Source of the DNA: Pseudomonas muyukensis
GTDB lineage: Bacteria; Pseudomonadota; Gammaproteobacteria; Pseudomonadales; Pseudomonadaceae
Length of the DNA stretch: 64,000 bases
Direction of reading: 5' to 3'
NCBI RefSeq assembly: GCF_019139535.1
Contig: NZ_CP077073.1
Location: 4,182,501 to 4,246,500, forward strand
Shown piece after piece: positions 44,765 to 53,116 of the stretch. The translations under genes and the position numbers were made by a program. Every line of letters begins with the position of its first letter. Position 1 is the stretch's first letter. Under the pieces are notes generated by a model that worked only from the letters and a program-made list of their open reading frames with translations, searched no databases and had not been told where the DNA came from.

Positions 44765-44775
44765 GGGCCGCGCCG

Positions 44776-46452
44776 ATGACTTGCGTAATCCAGCGCTTGT
44801 ACGCCAGCGCCCAGCGCCACCCACGCCAGCCCGCCCTGATTGCCGGCGAGCAACAGCTCGACTACGCCGGGTTGCTGGCCCGGGTCGAGGCCATGGCGGC
44901 GCAGTTGCAGGACCAGGTTGCCCGCGAGCATGGCCGGGCCATCGCGCCCACCGACAAGATCGGCCTGTCCCTGGGCAAGGGCATCGACCTGTATGTCGCG
45001 CTGCTGGCCATCCTGCGCACGGGCGCCAGCTATGTGCCGATCGACCCGGCCTTGAACGAAGACAGCCGCCAGCAGTTGCGCGAGCGCTGCCGCTGCGCGT
45101 TGGTGCTGACCCCGCAGTGGTTGCAAGCCCATGGCCAGGCCGACCTCCCCGCCCCTGCGCCAGCGGCCAGCATTGCCAGCGACATCGCCTACACCATCTT
45201 CACCTCGGGCTCCACCGGGCGCCCGAAAGGGGTCAGCGTCACTCACCTGAGCCTGCTCAACCTGGTCGACTGGGCCATCGCGGCCTTCGACCTGGGCCCA
45301 GGCGCGCGGGTGCTGCAGTACTCGACCATCAACTTCGATGCCTCGGTGCTGGATATCTTCCCGACCCTGCTCAGCGGCGCCGCCTTGTGCATCGCCAGCG
45401 ACCAGGAGCGGATGTCCGAAGCCGCGCTGGCGGCCTTCTGCGCCCGCCACGGCGTGACCCAGGCGTTTCTGCCGCCACCGCTGCTGACCATCTTCGACCC
45501 CGCCCGCTTCCCCAGCCTGGCCACCGTGCTGACCGGCGGCGAAGCCTGCCACCCGCGCGCCATCGAGGCCTGGTCGCAGGGCCGACGCCTGTACAACCTC
45601 TATGGCCCGACCGAGGCCACGGTGCTGGTCAGCTGCAAGCGCATGGGCGCCAACACCGCCGCGCAGAACATCGGCCAGGCGATCGGTGGCGTGCGCCTGT
45701 ACGTGCTCGACGAACAGCAGCGCCCGGCCGAACAGGGCGAGCTGCATATCGCCGGCCTGGCCCTGGCCGCCGGCTACCTGGACGACCCTGCCAGCAGCGC
45801 CGAGCGCTTTATCAGCCTGCCGGCCCTGGACGCCTCGCGGCTGTACCGCAGCGGTGACCTGGTGCAGCGCGGCGCCGACGGCGAAATCCACTTCCTCGGC
45901 CGCCTCGACCGGCAGGTGAAGGTGCGCGGCTATCGTATCGAGCTGGAGGAAATCGAAGCGGCGCTGCAGCGCCTGGGCTACCAGGAAGTGGCGGTGACCG
46001 CCGACCCGCAGGCCGGGCTGGTGGCCTATATCGTCGCGCCAGCGCCCTTGAGCAGCCCACAGCTGCGCGACCAGTTGGGCCAGCACTTGCCGGACTACAA
46101 GGTGCCCCAGCAGGTGGTGCGCCTGGCGGCCATGCCCTACAAGCCCAACGGCAAGGTCGACCTGGGCCAGTTGCCCGCTCAGGTTCCGGCCGCGCAAGCG
46201 CAGGCCGGCAGCCAAGACCACGGCGACACCTTCGCGCGCCTGGCCGAGCTCTGGGCCAACGAATTGCACGTGCCGCTGGCCTCGCTGAGCCCGGCGTCGG
46301 ATTTCCGCGCCTTGGGCGGTTCGTCGATCAACATCATGCACCTGTTGTCCGCGGTGGAAACCGAGTTCGGCGAGCTGGTCGACTTCATCGATTTCCTCGA
46401 AACCCCCACCCTTGCCTTCCTCACCCACACCCTTGCAAGCCGGAGCCAGTAA
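44776..46452 (+). CDS. amino acid adenylation and carrier protein (stand-alone NRPS A-PCP)
   Basis: A 558-residue protein with one adenylation domain and one C-terminal peptidyl-carrier domain, lacking condensation or thioesterase domains. Core motifs: IFTSGSTGRPKG (A3, about residue 142), FDASVLDIF (A4, with the Asp that binds the alpha-amino group), NLYGPTEATV (A5, about residue 275), YRSGDLVQRGADGEIHFLGR (A7-A8) and PNGKVDL (A10 with Lys, about residue 458). The carrier serine is Ser516 in LGGSSIN. It should activate an alpha-amino acid and hold it as a thioester. The neighbouring KASIII-like, VOC, GNAT and N-hydroxylase genes would act on it. The specificity code was not resolved. Confidence 0.87.
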   Translation: MTCVIQRLYASAQRHPRQPALIAGEQQLDYAGLLARVEAMAAQLQDQVAREHGRAIAPTDKIGLSLGKGIDLYVALLAILRTGASYVPIDPALNEDSRQQLRERCRCALVLTPQWLQAHGQADLPAPAPAASIASDIAYTIFTSGSTGRPKGVSVTHLSLLNLVDWAIAAFDLGPGARVLQYSTINFDASVLDIFPTLLSGAALCIASDQERMSEAALAAFCARHGVTQAFLPPPLLTIFDPARFPSLATVLTGGEACHPRAIEAWSQGRRLYNLYGPTEATVLVSCKRMGANTAAQNIGQAIGGVRLYVLDEQQRPAEQGELHIAGLALAAGYLDDPASSAERFISLPALDASRLYRSGDLVQRGADGEIHFLGRLDRQVKVRGYRIELEEIEAALQRLGYQEVAVTADPQAGLVAYIVAPAPLSSPQLRDQLGQHLPDYKVPQQVVRLAAMPYKPNGKVDLGQLPAQVPAAQAQAGSQDHGDTFARLAELWANELHVPLASLSPASDFRALGGSSINIMHLLSAVETEFGELVDFIDFLETPTLAFLTHTLASRSQ

Positions 46453-46454
46453 TC

Positions 46455-46889
46455 ATGCTTGAGACACTCAACCACGTAGGCCTCACCGTCCTGAACATCG
46501 AAGAAACCCTAGCCTTCTACCGCCAGCTGACCTGCGTGGAAGTCTACGAAGAGGCGGTCCGCATCAGCGGCGACGGCGTGGGCCAGGTCATCAATGTGCA
46601 CAAGCCCGACTACACCTCGTGCATGGTGCGCATCGGCCAGCGCGACTTCGAGCTGATCGAGCATCACAGCTCCAAGGGCCGTCATATCATTTCCCAGCAC
46701 AACGACTCCGGCGGCATCCACCTGGCGTTCATGGTCGACAACATCGACGAGGTGTTCGCGCGGGTCAAGGCCATGGGCATCACCCCCACCACCGAGCAGC
46801 CCTACACCGCCCGCGAGCTGGAAGGGTACCGGGCGTTCTTCTTCCGCGACATCAACAACGTGCAGATCGAAATCGGCCAGATCCACTGA
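46455..46889 (+). CDS. VOC superfamily protein (glyoxalase/epimerase-like)
   Basis: A 144-residue vicinal-oxygen-chelate protein with two beta-alpha-beta-beta-beta units (LNHVGLTVLNIEETLAFYRQ and IHLAFMVDNIDEVFARVKAM). Metal ligands are probably His7, Glu/His in FELIEHHSSK, His in GIHLAF and the C-terminal Glu in VQIEIGQ. It resembles methylmalonyl-CoA epimerase and glyoxalase I in layout. It starts 2 bases after the A-PCP stop and is surely co-transcribed. In this setting it may epimerise or cyclise a thioester intermediate or give self-resistance; both are guesses. Confidence 0.8.
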   Translation: MLETLNHVGLTVLNIEETLAFYRQLTCVEVYEEAVRISGDGVGQVINVHKPDYTSCMVRIGQRDFELIEHHSSKGRHIISQHNDSGGIHLAFMVDNIDEVFARVKAMGITPTTEQPYTARELEGYRAFFFRDINNVQIEIGQIH

Positions 46890-46904
46890 AGACGAGACCC
46901 AGCC

Positions 46905-47354
46905 ATGCCCATCATTGCCTGTGAACTGCAACACCTCGATGCCGCCGCGGACCTGTTCAACCAGTACCGCATGTTCTATGAGGAAGCCGACGACCTGCCG
47001 ACCGCCCGGGCGTTTCTGCAAAAGAACCTGGAAACCGGCAACTCGCGGATCTTCCTGCTGCAGGATGACAACGACCAGGCGATCGCCTTCGCCCAGCTGT
47101 ACCCGGCCACCTGCTCGCTGGCGATGAAGCGCTTCTACTGGCTGTACGACCTGTTCGTGGTGCCCCACGCCCGCCGCGGCGGCCATGCACGCACGCTGAT
47201 GAACCACCTCAGCGCCACCTTCAAGGCCGAAGGCGCCCAGCGCCTGAGCCTGGACACCGCGCGCAGCAACACAGCGGCGCAGGCCCTGTACGAGTCACTG
47301 GGCTACCAGGCCGAACAGGACTTCATCACCTACCACCAGATGTTGAACGACTGA
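46905..47354 (+). CDS. GNAT-family acetyltransferase of the biosynthetic cluster
   Basis: A 149-residue GNAT protein. The acetyl-CoA motif is LYDLFVVPHARRGGHARTLM (about residues 83-102), with the R-R-G-G-H variant of RxxGxG/A. The C-terminal motif is LDTARSNTAAQALYESLGY. It lies between the VOC protein and the N-hydroxylase, the usual place for an acyltransferase that modifies an N-hydroxylated amine to form a hydroxamate. It does not resemble the larger IucB/PvdY-type enzymes, so acyl donor and acceptor are uncertain. The spacing of 15 bases from the VOC gene indicates an operon. Confidence 0.8.
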   Translation: MPIIACELQHLDAAADLFNQYRMFYEEADDLPTARAFLQKNLETGNSRIFLLQDDNDQAIAFAQLYPATCSLAMKRFYWLYDLFVVPHARRGGHARTLMNHLSATFKAEGAQRLSLDTARSNTAAQALYESLGYQAEQDFITYHQMLND

Positions 47355-47429
47355 GGCGCAGGGTCACTGGGCGCTGTTCAGTTCAAGGAATACGGCTGCC
47401 AGCGGCAGCCAGGGCATGGAAACTCCAAC

Positions 47430-48794
47430 GTGAAACATTCAACTGATCGCATCTACGATCTGCTCGGGGTGGGCGTCGGCCCGTTCAACCTCGGGCTCTG
47501 CGCCTTGCTGCAACCGCTGGAGCAGGTCGCCAGCCTGTTCTTCGAAGCCAAGCCGCGCTTCGAGTGGCATGCCGGCATGCTGATCGGCGACGCGACCCTG
47601 CAAGTGCCATTCACCGCCGACCTGGTGACCATGGTCGAACCGCGCAGCCGCTTCACCTACCTGAACTACCTGCATGAACAGGGCCGGCTGCACCAGTTCT
47701 GCTCCTACGAGAGCTTCTACGCGCCGCGGGTCGAGTACAACCGCTACTGCCAATGGGTCAGCGAGCAGATGGACAACATCCGCTTCTCGTCCCGAGTGGT
47801 GGCGCTGGAAGTGATCGACGACATTTTCCACCTGACGGTGCTCGACCTGGCCAGCCAGCAGCAACTGACCTATCGCGGGCGCAACCTGGTGCTGGGGGTG
47901 GGCACCGAGCCGACCTGGCCGGCCATGGCCGATGCGGCGATGGGCCAAGGCAACTGCATCCACTCCAGCGCCTACCTGCAGAACAAGCAGGCGCTGCAGA
48001 CCCGACGCGACATCACCATCGTCGGCAGTGGCCAGAGCGCCGCGGAGATCTTCCTCGACCTGTTGCGCGAACAGCCGCGCCATGGCTATGCGTTGAACTG
48101 GCTGTCGCGCAGCCGCGGCTTCATCGCGATGGAGTACTCCAAGCTCGGCTCGGAACATTTTTCCCCGGATTACGCCGAGCACTTCCATGCCCTGCCCGAG
48201 CACAGCCGCCTGGCGGCGCTGCAAGGGCAAAGCCACTGGTACAAGGGCATTTCCCTGGACACCATCAAGGACATCTACGACTGCCTGTACCTGCAATCGA
48301 TCGACAAACCCGTGCCGGTGGTGCTGCAGTCGCGCACCGAGCTTGAGCGCATCGACAGCCACGGCCAGCGCCTGGCCCTGGATTTCCGCCAGCTGGACAT
48401 GCACAAGCGGTTTCGTTTCGACACCGACGCGCTGGTGCTGGCCACCGGTTACGACTATGTGTTCCCGCCGTTCCTGCGCAGCCTCGAGCAATGGCTGGAG
48501 TTCGACAGCAAGGGCCATGCCGCGGTGAATCGCGACTACACCCTGAAGACCTCAGGGCACATCAAGGGGCGGATCTACGTGCAGAACGCCGAGATCCACT
48601 CCCACGGCGTCGGCGCGCCCGACCTGGCCATGGGCGCCTTGCGCAGCGCCAGCATCATCAACCACCTGACCGGCACCGAGCATTACCAGCTGCGCAACCG
48701 CAACGTGTTCCAGACCTTCGGCATCGCCCCGCAGTGGTTGCCGGGAGCCGAGGCCGAGGTCAAGGCCCTGCACGGCAATCCCGCACGGGCCTGA
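47430..48794 (+). CDS. L-lysine/L-ornithine (or diamine) N-monooxygenase
   Basis: A 454-residue class B flavin monooxygenase of the IucD/PvdA/AlcA family. The FAD motif is LLGVGVGPFNLGLCALL (about residues 11-27), followed by the substrate region FEWHAGMLIGDATLQVPF. The NADPH motif is ITIVGSGQSAAEIFLDLL (about residues 195-212) and the C-terminal ATGY motif VLATGYDYVFPPFLRSL (about residue 337). It starts at GTG with no strong ribosome site. Enzymes of this family N-hydroxylate the side-chain amine of lysine or ornithine, or a diamine, as the first step in hydroxamate siderophores. It is the last gene of the cluster, followed by a REP unit. Confidence 0.88.
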   Translation: MKHSTDRIYDLLGVGVGPFNLGLCALLQPLEQVASLFFEAKPRFEWHAGMLIGDATLQVPFTADLVTMVEPRSRFTYLNYLHEQGRLHQFCSYESFYAPRVEYNRYCQWVSEQMDNIRFSSRVVALEVIDDIFHLTVLDLASQQQLTYRGRNLVLGVGTEPTWPAMADAAMGQGNCIHSSAYLQNKQALQTRRDITIVGSGQSAAEIFLDLLREQPRHGYALNWLSRSRGFIAMEYSKLGSEHFSPDYAEHFHALPEHSRLAALQGQSHWYKGISLDTIKDIYDCLYLQSIDKPVPVVLQSRTELERIDSHGQRLALDFRQLDMHKRFRFDTDALVLATGYDYVFPPFLRSLEQWLEFDSKGHAAVNRDYTLKTSGHIKGRIYVQNAEIHSHGVGAPDLAMGALRSASIINHLTGTEHYQLRNRNVFQTFGIAPQWLPGAEAEVKALHGNPARA

Positions 48795-48824
48795 GGGGGA
48801 CCGAGCTCGCGCAGACGCCCCTCT

Positions 48825-48905
48825 GTAGGAGCCAGCCTTGCTGGCGAACCAGCCGACGCGGTGCATGGCACCGGCTGCGCCGGTGTTCGCGGGTAAGGCC
48901 GCCGC
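48825..48905 (+). repeat. REP unit after the N-monooxygenase
   Basis: One unit of the GTAGGAGCCAGCCTTGCTGG family from 48825, with the internal CACCGGCTGCGCCGGTG palindrome. The right end is degenerate (GGTAAGGCCGCCGCC). It lies 31 bases after the stop codon. Confidence 0.7.
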
Positions 48906-48920
48906 CATTGGGGGCGCGCC

Positions 48921-49424
48921 GGCCTTAGAACCAGCCCTTTCCAGGTCTTGGGTGCGAGGGCCACGAGGTGTCTGCCTAGATCCATGCGGCGCCTGGCGGC
49001 CTTGACGCGGTCCTTTCCCTGGTGTCTGTCTGGGGAGGGGGGTTGGCGTTCAGAGGTGTCCGCCGTTAGCTATGCAGCGCCTATGAAATCGAGCGCCGCC
49101 CGCGCGGCGCATCGCGGATGCTCCTACATTTGTTGCAACGTACCGAACCTGTCAGGCCACAGTTGCCAGCCTTGGCGCAGGGCGCAAGACCGCTGAGGCG
49201 GCGGCAACGCTCACGCAAACATCGCGTCGAGCGCACAAGGCTAACAACCATGGCCCATCAGGCATGGCCACGTTGCAACAGATGTAGGAGCGGATTCATC
49301 CGCGATGCGCCGCGCGGGCGGCGCTCGATCTGATAGGCGCTGCAAGGGTTGTGGCGGGCCCCTGGCGGCCTTCATGCCGCCAACCCTCGCGCCTAAAGAC
49401 CTTGAAAGGGCTGGGCCTTAGAAC
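48921..49424. repeat. 500-bp imperfect palindrome bounded by an 11-bp direct repeat
   Basis: The inner arms 49073-49140 and 49271-49344 are about 68-74 bp and nearly complementary (TGCAGCGCCTAT...GTTGCAACG). The outer arms near 48931-48960 and 49382-49412 also match in inverse (AGCCCTTTC.AGGTCTT). The direct repeat GGCCTTAGAAC lies at 48921-48931 and 49414-49424; the right copy contains the stop codon of the TonB receptor gene. The 130-bp centre has no coding signal. This fills most of the 623-bp gap 48795-49417. It could be a non-autonomous mobile element or a very large hairpin terminator between convergent genes. Confidence 0.6.
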
Positions 49425-51628
49425 GAGATATTCAACGCCGCGAACAACGCCCGGCCCGGCTGGTTGTAGGTGTTGGCCCCCGAGCTGCTGGCGTTGCCGC
49501 CACGCAGGATCTGCTTGTCGAAGAGGTTGTTCACCCCCAGGCGCACATCGTAGGTGGCGTTGAAACGGTAGCCGGCGCTGACGTCCACCAGCCCGTAGGC
49601 CTCGACATCCTGCTGCGCCTGGCTGTCGTACTGCTCCTGGGTGCGGTAGTTGTAGGTCGGCGACTTCTGCTTGCCGTACCAGGTACCGGCCACCTGCAGC
49701 GACAGCTTGTCGGTGGCCTGCCAGTCGAGGCTGGTGTTGACCGTGTACTGCGGGATCACCGACAGCGGCTCACCGGTTTCGCGGTTGTCGTTATCGAGCA
49801 TCCAGGTCAGGTTGGTGTTCCAGTCCAGGGTCGGGCTCAGCTCGACGAACAGGTTGCCCTCGATCCCCTCGACCCGCGCCTTGCCGGCGTTTTCCCACTG
49901 GGTCACGCGGCGACCGCTGTTGATGGTGTAGAGCACATCGGTGTCGCCGATGATCTTGTTCTGGTAGTCGTTGCGAAAGTACGTCGCGCTGGCACGCCAG
50001 TCACCCTGGTCGTAGGCCAGGCCAATCTCCTTGTTGACGCTGATTTCCGGCTTGAGGTCGGCGTTGCCCTGCAGATAGCAGCCACCCGAGTTGGCCTGCT
50101 GCACGCTGCAACCGTTGCCACGGCTGTAGAGCAGGTAGTTGGGGTTGGCCTGGTACAGGTTGGGCGTCTTGTAGGCGCGGGCGATACCGCCCTTGACCGT
50201 CCACTGCTCGGTGAGCCGGTGCGCCAGGTTCAGGCTCGGGCTGAAGTTGTCGCCGAAGCTGTCGTGGTGGTCGAAGCGCAAGCCCGGGGTGATGGTGGTG
50301 TCGCCGACGATGATGTTGTCCTCGACGAACAGCGCATGGCTGCGGGCGTTCATCTTCGTGTCGGCGCGGTTGAAGCCGACGATGGCATTGTTGCCAGTGC
50401 CGCTGGGGTCGAAACTCTGCGGGCGGAACGAGCCCTGGTCGTTGAGGGTTTCGTAGAGGTACTCGCCGCCCAGGGTCAGCACATGCTCGGTGCTGCCCAG
50501 GGCGAACGGCAGGTTGACCTCGCTGCTCAGGCGCGTGTTGCGCAGCCGCGACAGCGCCGCGCCGCTGTCGTTGATCGAACCCTCCGGGCCGCCGGCCAGG
50601 CCTTCGTTGAGGCGCCAGTTGCGCACGTACTCATAGGCCAGCACGGTCTTGCTGGTGCCCCAGGCGAAGTCGCCCAGGTGGGTCAGGTCGTAGGTGTTGC
50701 GCTGCATCACGTTGGTTTCGTGGCCATACAGGCTGGAGATCAGGCCGATGTTGCCGCCGCCGTTGCTGTTCATGGTGTCGCCGGCGTAGATATTGCCCTG
50801 GCGGCTATAGCCGGCGCTGGCCTCGAGGCGGTGCTCGTCGTTGAGCTTCCAGCTCAGCAGGCCGTTGATATCCTTGTTGCGCACCCCTTCGCGACCGGCG
50901 ACCAGGGCACTGTTGGCATGCCCGGCGTTGATGTCCAGGTCGTCGGCGTCGGTCTTGGCCAGGCCGCCATAGACACGGAACCCGAGGTTGTCGGTGAGCC
51001 CGCCACCGAGGTTGAAGTTGGCCCGGCGGCTGGCGCCCTCGGCGCTGTCCTGGGGCATTTGCGTGTACAGGTTGAGGCTGCCCTTGAGCTCATCGGTGGG
51101 GCGCTTGGTGATGATGTTGACCACCCCGCCCATGGCGCCGGAGCCGTAGCGCGCCGCCGCCGGACCACGCAGGATCTCGATGCGCTCGACTGCCTCGGCC
51201 GGCACCCAGTTGGTTTCGCCGCGGGTATCGCGGTCGCCGTTCCAGCCGTAGCGCACGGCATTGCGCGCGCTCGAAGGCTTGCCGTCGATGAGGATCAGGG
51301 TGTTTTCCGGGCCCATGCCGCGCAGGTCGATCTGCCGGTTGTTGCCCCGCGCGCCGCTGGCGCTGTTGCCGGTGAGGTTGACCCCAGGCTCGCGGCGGAT
51401 GATGTCGGAGAGGTCGTTGGCCGGCGGCCGGCGCTGGATGTCCTCGGCGGTGATGGTCGACGAACCCAGGGCCTGGCGCGCCTCGCGTTCGGCGGTGACC
51501 AGGGTGTCCTCGATCACCAGCGCGCCACCGCGCTTGTCCTCGACCTCCACGGCCGCCAGGGCCAGGGTCGGTGAAGCCAGGGTCATCAGCGCCAGGGCCA
51601 GGTGGCGGGGCGAGGTGCTCGGTTGCAT
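49418..51628 (-). CDS. FepA-family TonB-dependent catecholate siderophore receptor (PirA/PfeA-like)
   Basis: A 736-residue outer membrane receptor. The signal peptide covers about residues 1-26 (LALALMTLASPTLALA). A TonB-box-like segment DTLVTAE follows, then the plug domain with IIRREPGVNLTGNSASGARG, IDLRGMGPENTLILIDGKP and ILRGPAAARYGSGAMGGVVN, which are FepA/PfeA/PirA hallmarks. The 22-strand barrel ends in NQPGRALFAALNISF with the terminal Phe. FepA-type receptors import ferric enterobactin and related catechols. The ATG at 51628 has AGGAGATG upstream. The gene faces the N-monooxygenase cluster from the other strand, so a shared role in iron supply is plausible, although the receptor family suits catechols better than hydroxamates. 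Confidence 0.9.
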   Translation of the reverse strand: MQPSTSPRHLALALMTLASPTLALAAVEVEDKRGGALVIEDTLVTAEREARQALGSSTITAEDIQRRPPANDLSDIIRREPGVNLTGNSASGARGNNRQIDLRGMGPENTLILIDGKPSSARNAVRYGWNGDRDTRGETNWVPAEAVERIEILRGPAAARYGSGAMGGVVNIITKRPTDELKGSLNLYTQMPQDSAEGASRRANFNLGGGLTDNLGFRVYGGLAKTDADDLDINAGHANSALVAGREGVRNKDINGLLSWKLNDEHRLEASAGYSRQGNIYAGDTMNSNGGGNIGLISSLYGHETNVMQRNTYDLTHLGDFAWGTSKTVLAYEYVRNWRLNEGLAGGPEGSINDSGAALSRLRNTRLSSEVNLPFALGSTEHVLTLGGEYLYETLNDQGSFRPQSFDPSGTGNNAIVGFNRADTKMNARSHALFVEDNIIVGDTTITPGLRFDHHDSFGDNFSPSLNLAHRLTEQWTVKGGIARAYKTPNLYQANPNYLLYSRGNGCSVQQANSGGCYLQGNADLKPEISVNKEIGLAYDQGDWRASATYFRNDYQNKIIGDTDVLYTINSGRRVTQWENAGKARVEGIEGNLFVELSPTLDWNTNLTWMLDNDNRETGEPLSVIPQYTVNTSLDWQATDKLSLQVAGTWYGKQKSPTYNYRTQEQYDSQAQQDVEAYGLVDVSAGYRFNATYDVRLGVNNLFDKQILRGGNASSSGANTYNQPGRALFAALNISF

Positions 51629-51736
51629 CGGTACATCTCCTGAAAGCGTGGGCGTATGGCAGGGCCCCGTACCGGCAGGCCCCTCGCCCACCGATTACTC
51701 AGGCAGGGCCTGGGGAACCGTCAGGGATGGTAAATA

Positions 51737-51755
51737 TAGGTATTCTCATATGCAT
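51737..51755 (-). promoter_or_regulatory. weak Fur-box-like site upstream of the TonB receptor
   Basis: On the minus strand the AT-rich stretch around ATATGAGAATACCTATA matches the left half of the Fur consensus (AATGAGAAT) about 110 bases upstream of the receptor start. The second half is poor. Iron control is expected for this family; the site itself is tentative. Confidence 0.4.
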
Positions 51756-51775
51756 TTAAATCTTATTTACGAAAT

Positions 51776-52174
51776 TTACAGGTTGCACCCTGCCCGCCTC
51801 CAGCGTTTGCGCGCCACCCGCAGCAAGGCCGCCAGCGGCCCGGTCAGCAGGATCGCCGCTGCGCACAGTGCCACGCAGACTGCGGCAAAGCCCAGGGCGC
51901 GCACGGGGTGATGGGGGTTGAAGTAGCCCAGCACCAGCACTGCCAGCAGGACCGTCAACGCCCAACGGATCACCAGGCGCGGGATCGCCACCATCAGCAG
52001 GTTGAAGAACACGAAGGTGTAGAACACCAGCATCGTGGCCAGGCCCACGCCGACGCCGCGGGCCAGTGGCGGGCCGACATGCAGGCGATACAGGTCGAAG
52101 CCCAGCGCGAGCAGATAGGGAAACGCCACGCAGGCGAGTGCGTGGAGCAACAAACGGGAAAACAGCGCCAGCAT
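51776..52174 (-). CDS. small integral membrane protein
   Basis: A 132-residue protein with four hydrophobic segments (LLLHALACVAFPYLLALGFD, VGLATMLVFYTFVFFNLLMV, WALTVLLAVLVLGYF, AAVCVALCAAAILLTGPLAA) and a basic C-terminus (RVARKRWRRAGCNL). It starts MLALFSRLL at 52174; the frame is open for 23 further codons upstream. Nothing identifies a function. It lies upstream of the TonB receptor in the same direction, 147 bases away, and may share its control. Confidence 0.6.
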   Translation of the reverse strand: MLALFSRLLLHALACVAFPYLLALGFDLYRLHVGPPLARGVGVGLATMLVFYTFVFFNLLMVAIPRLVIRWALTVLLAVLVLGYFNPHHPVRALGFAAVCVALCAAAILLTGPLAALLRVARKRWRRAGCNL

Positions 52175-52320
52175 GCGTCCATGGTCCTTGAGCCGGCCAT
52201 TGATCCCGCATGGCCGTGGGCGGAGGGGGCGCATGCTAAGCATGCGAAACGGCTCTGTGCAACCGGCTGGATACTCGATGTGGATGGGCAGCTACTGCCT
52301 GCCGCTGAGCGCAAATAGAA

Positions 52321-52344
52321 CAACACCGGCGCGGGGCCGGCGTT
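52321..52344 (-). terminator. terminator-like hairpin at the end of the CDI locus
   Basis: A 9-bp stem with one mismatch (AACACCGGC at 52322-52330, complement 52336-52344). On the minus strand it is followed by GTTCTATTT, just beyond the stop of the last CDI-region gene. It marks the left end of the AT-rich region. Confidence 0.5.
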
Positions 52345-52356
52345 GGGTGATTAGCG

Positions 52357-52908
52357 TCAACGCACATCTCGCGCAATCAAGAGCGCGCGCGCTATCATGT
52401 CTTGGGTGATATACGGAACAAACCCTGATCTGTCACCCTGCTCGAAGCTGAACTGATAGTGTGCAAGACAGCTAACGTCTCCAGCTATCGCCAACGCTGC
52501 CAAGTGCCGCAACGGCATAGCGCCCTTCGAATTTGTTGGCAAAGCTCTATAAGCTGCCAAGCCTTTTTCTATATCTTGAGCAGACGCCCAAGATATAGCA
52601 CTTCGAGAAAGTCTAACGACATCATCCAGCGAGAAATCGACTATTTTCTCCGGCACGTCATTACTTACAATGATCGGTACATAATCACGGGCCTCACCCA
52701 AAACGAATGCAGCTGCCGCCGTAAAACTCCTTGTAGAAACAGATGGCATTAATGAAACCCTAAAATGATCAGAGCGCTTCCCTATAGCCGGAATAATCTG
52801 AACCTGGACATCGCCAACGTCCATTAGGCAAAAACAATCCCCAACCTCATCTTTGCCGCGTCTCCAGCCAAGCCCCTCTAGAGCTGGCAACATCTCTATT
52901 TCTTTCAC
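52357..52908 (-). CDS. putative CDI immunity protein, displaced module 1
   Basis: A 183-residue cytoplasmic protein without recognised domain. It starts at GTG 52908; the G of that codon is the last base of the TAG stop of a toxin remnant (TAGTG), the overlap expected of a toxin-immunity pair. The sequence has a beta-rich first half (DVGDVQVQIIPAIGKRSDHF, ARDYVPIIVSNDVPEK) and a helical second half with repeats of Ala (MPLRHLAALAIAGDVSCLAH). Its base composition is AT-richer than the flanking genes. Only the last 20 or so codons of its partner toxin remain. Complete and apparently intact, so it could still protect against an incoming toxin of the same type. Confidence 0.65.
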   Translation of the reverse strand: MKEIEMLPALEGLGWRRGKDEVGDCFCLMDVGDVQVQIIPAIGKRSDHFRVSLMPSVSTRSFTAAAAFVLGEARDYVPIIVSNDVPEKIVDFSLDDVVRLSRSAISWASAQDIEKGLAAYRALPTNSKGAMPLRHLAALAIAGDVSCLAHYQFSFEQGDRSGFVPYITQDMIARALLIARDVR

Positions 52909-52967
52909 TACTTAGCACCTGGAAAATTCATGATCTCAACCGGAATTCCATTGGGATAGCCTTGCGA
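52908..52967 (-). pseudogene. 3' remnant of a CdiA-CT toxin gene (module 1)
   Basis: On the minus strand a frame reads S-QGYPNGIPVEIMNFPGAK-stop and overlaps the start codon of the putative immunity gene by one base. Upstream of about 52967 the sequence switches abruptly to the inverted-repeat element (GAAAAGGGGAC ends). The rest of the toxin is missing. The combination of an open frame, an overlap with an immunity gene and a sharp junction argues for a truncated toxin rather than chance; the tail alone is too short to name the toxin family. Confidence 0.6.
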
Positions 52968-52984
52968 AAAGGGGACCGCGAAAA

Positions 52985-53091
52985 GGGGACAGATTTATTT
53001 TCCCTACTCTAATTTCGACCTACCCTGCCTGACAGCTATATCGCGACGCCTCAGGAACCGAATTTAAAGTAGAGAAAATAAATCCATCCCC
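52985..53091. mobile_element. MITE-like inverted-repeat element, copy A
   Basis: A 107-bp element. The left end GGGGACAGATTTATTTTCCC and the right end (GGGGATGGATTTATTTTCTC in inverse) flank a core TCGACCTACCCTGCCTGACAGC. An extra partial end (GGGGACCGCGAAAAGGGGAC) precedes it at 52971. The stretch 53092-53168 holds further partial ends plus a small coding-like remnant. Confidence 0.8.
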
Positions 53092-53116
53092 TTTCACCGT
53101 GTCCCCTTTTACCCAC

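Noticed and set aside
49418..51628. Assigning the TonB receptor as the dedicated importer for the neighbouring N-hydroxylase cluster product
   Set aside because: FepA-family receptors typically take catecholates, the gene is on the opposite strand, and a palindromic element separates them. The link is possible but was kept as a hypothesis only.
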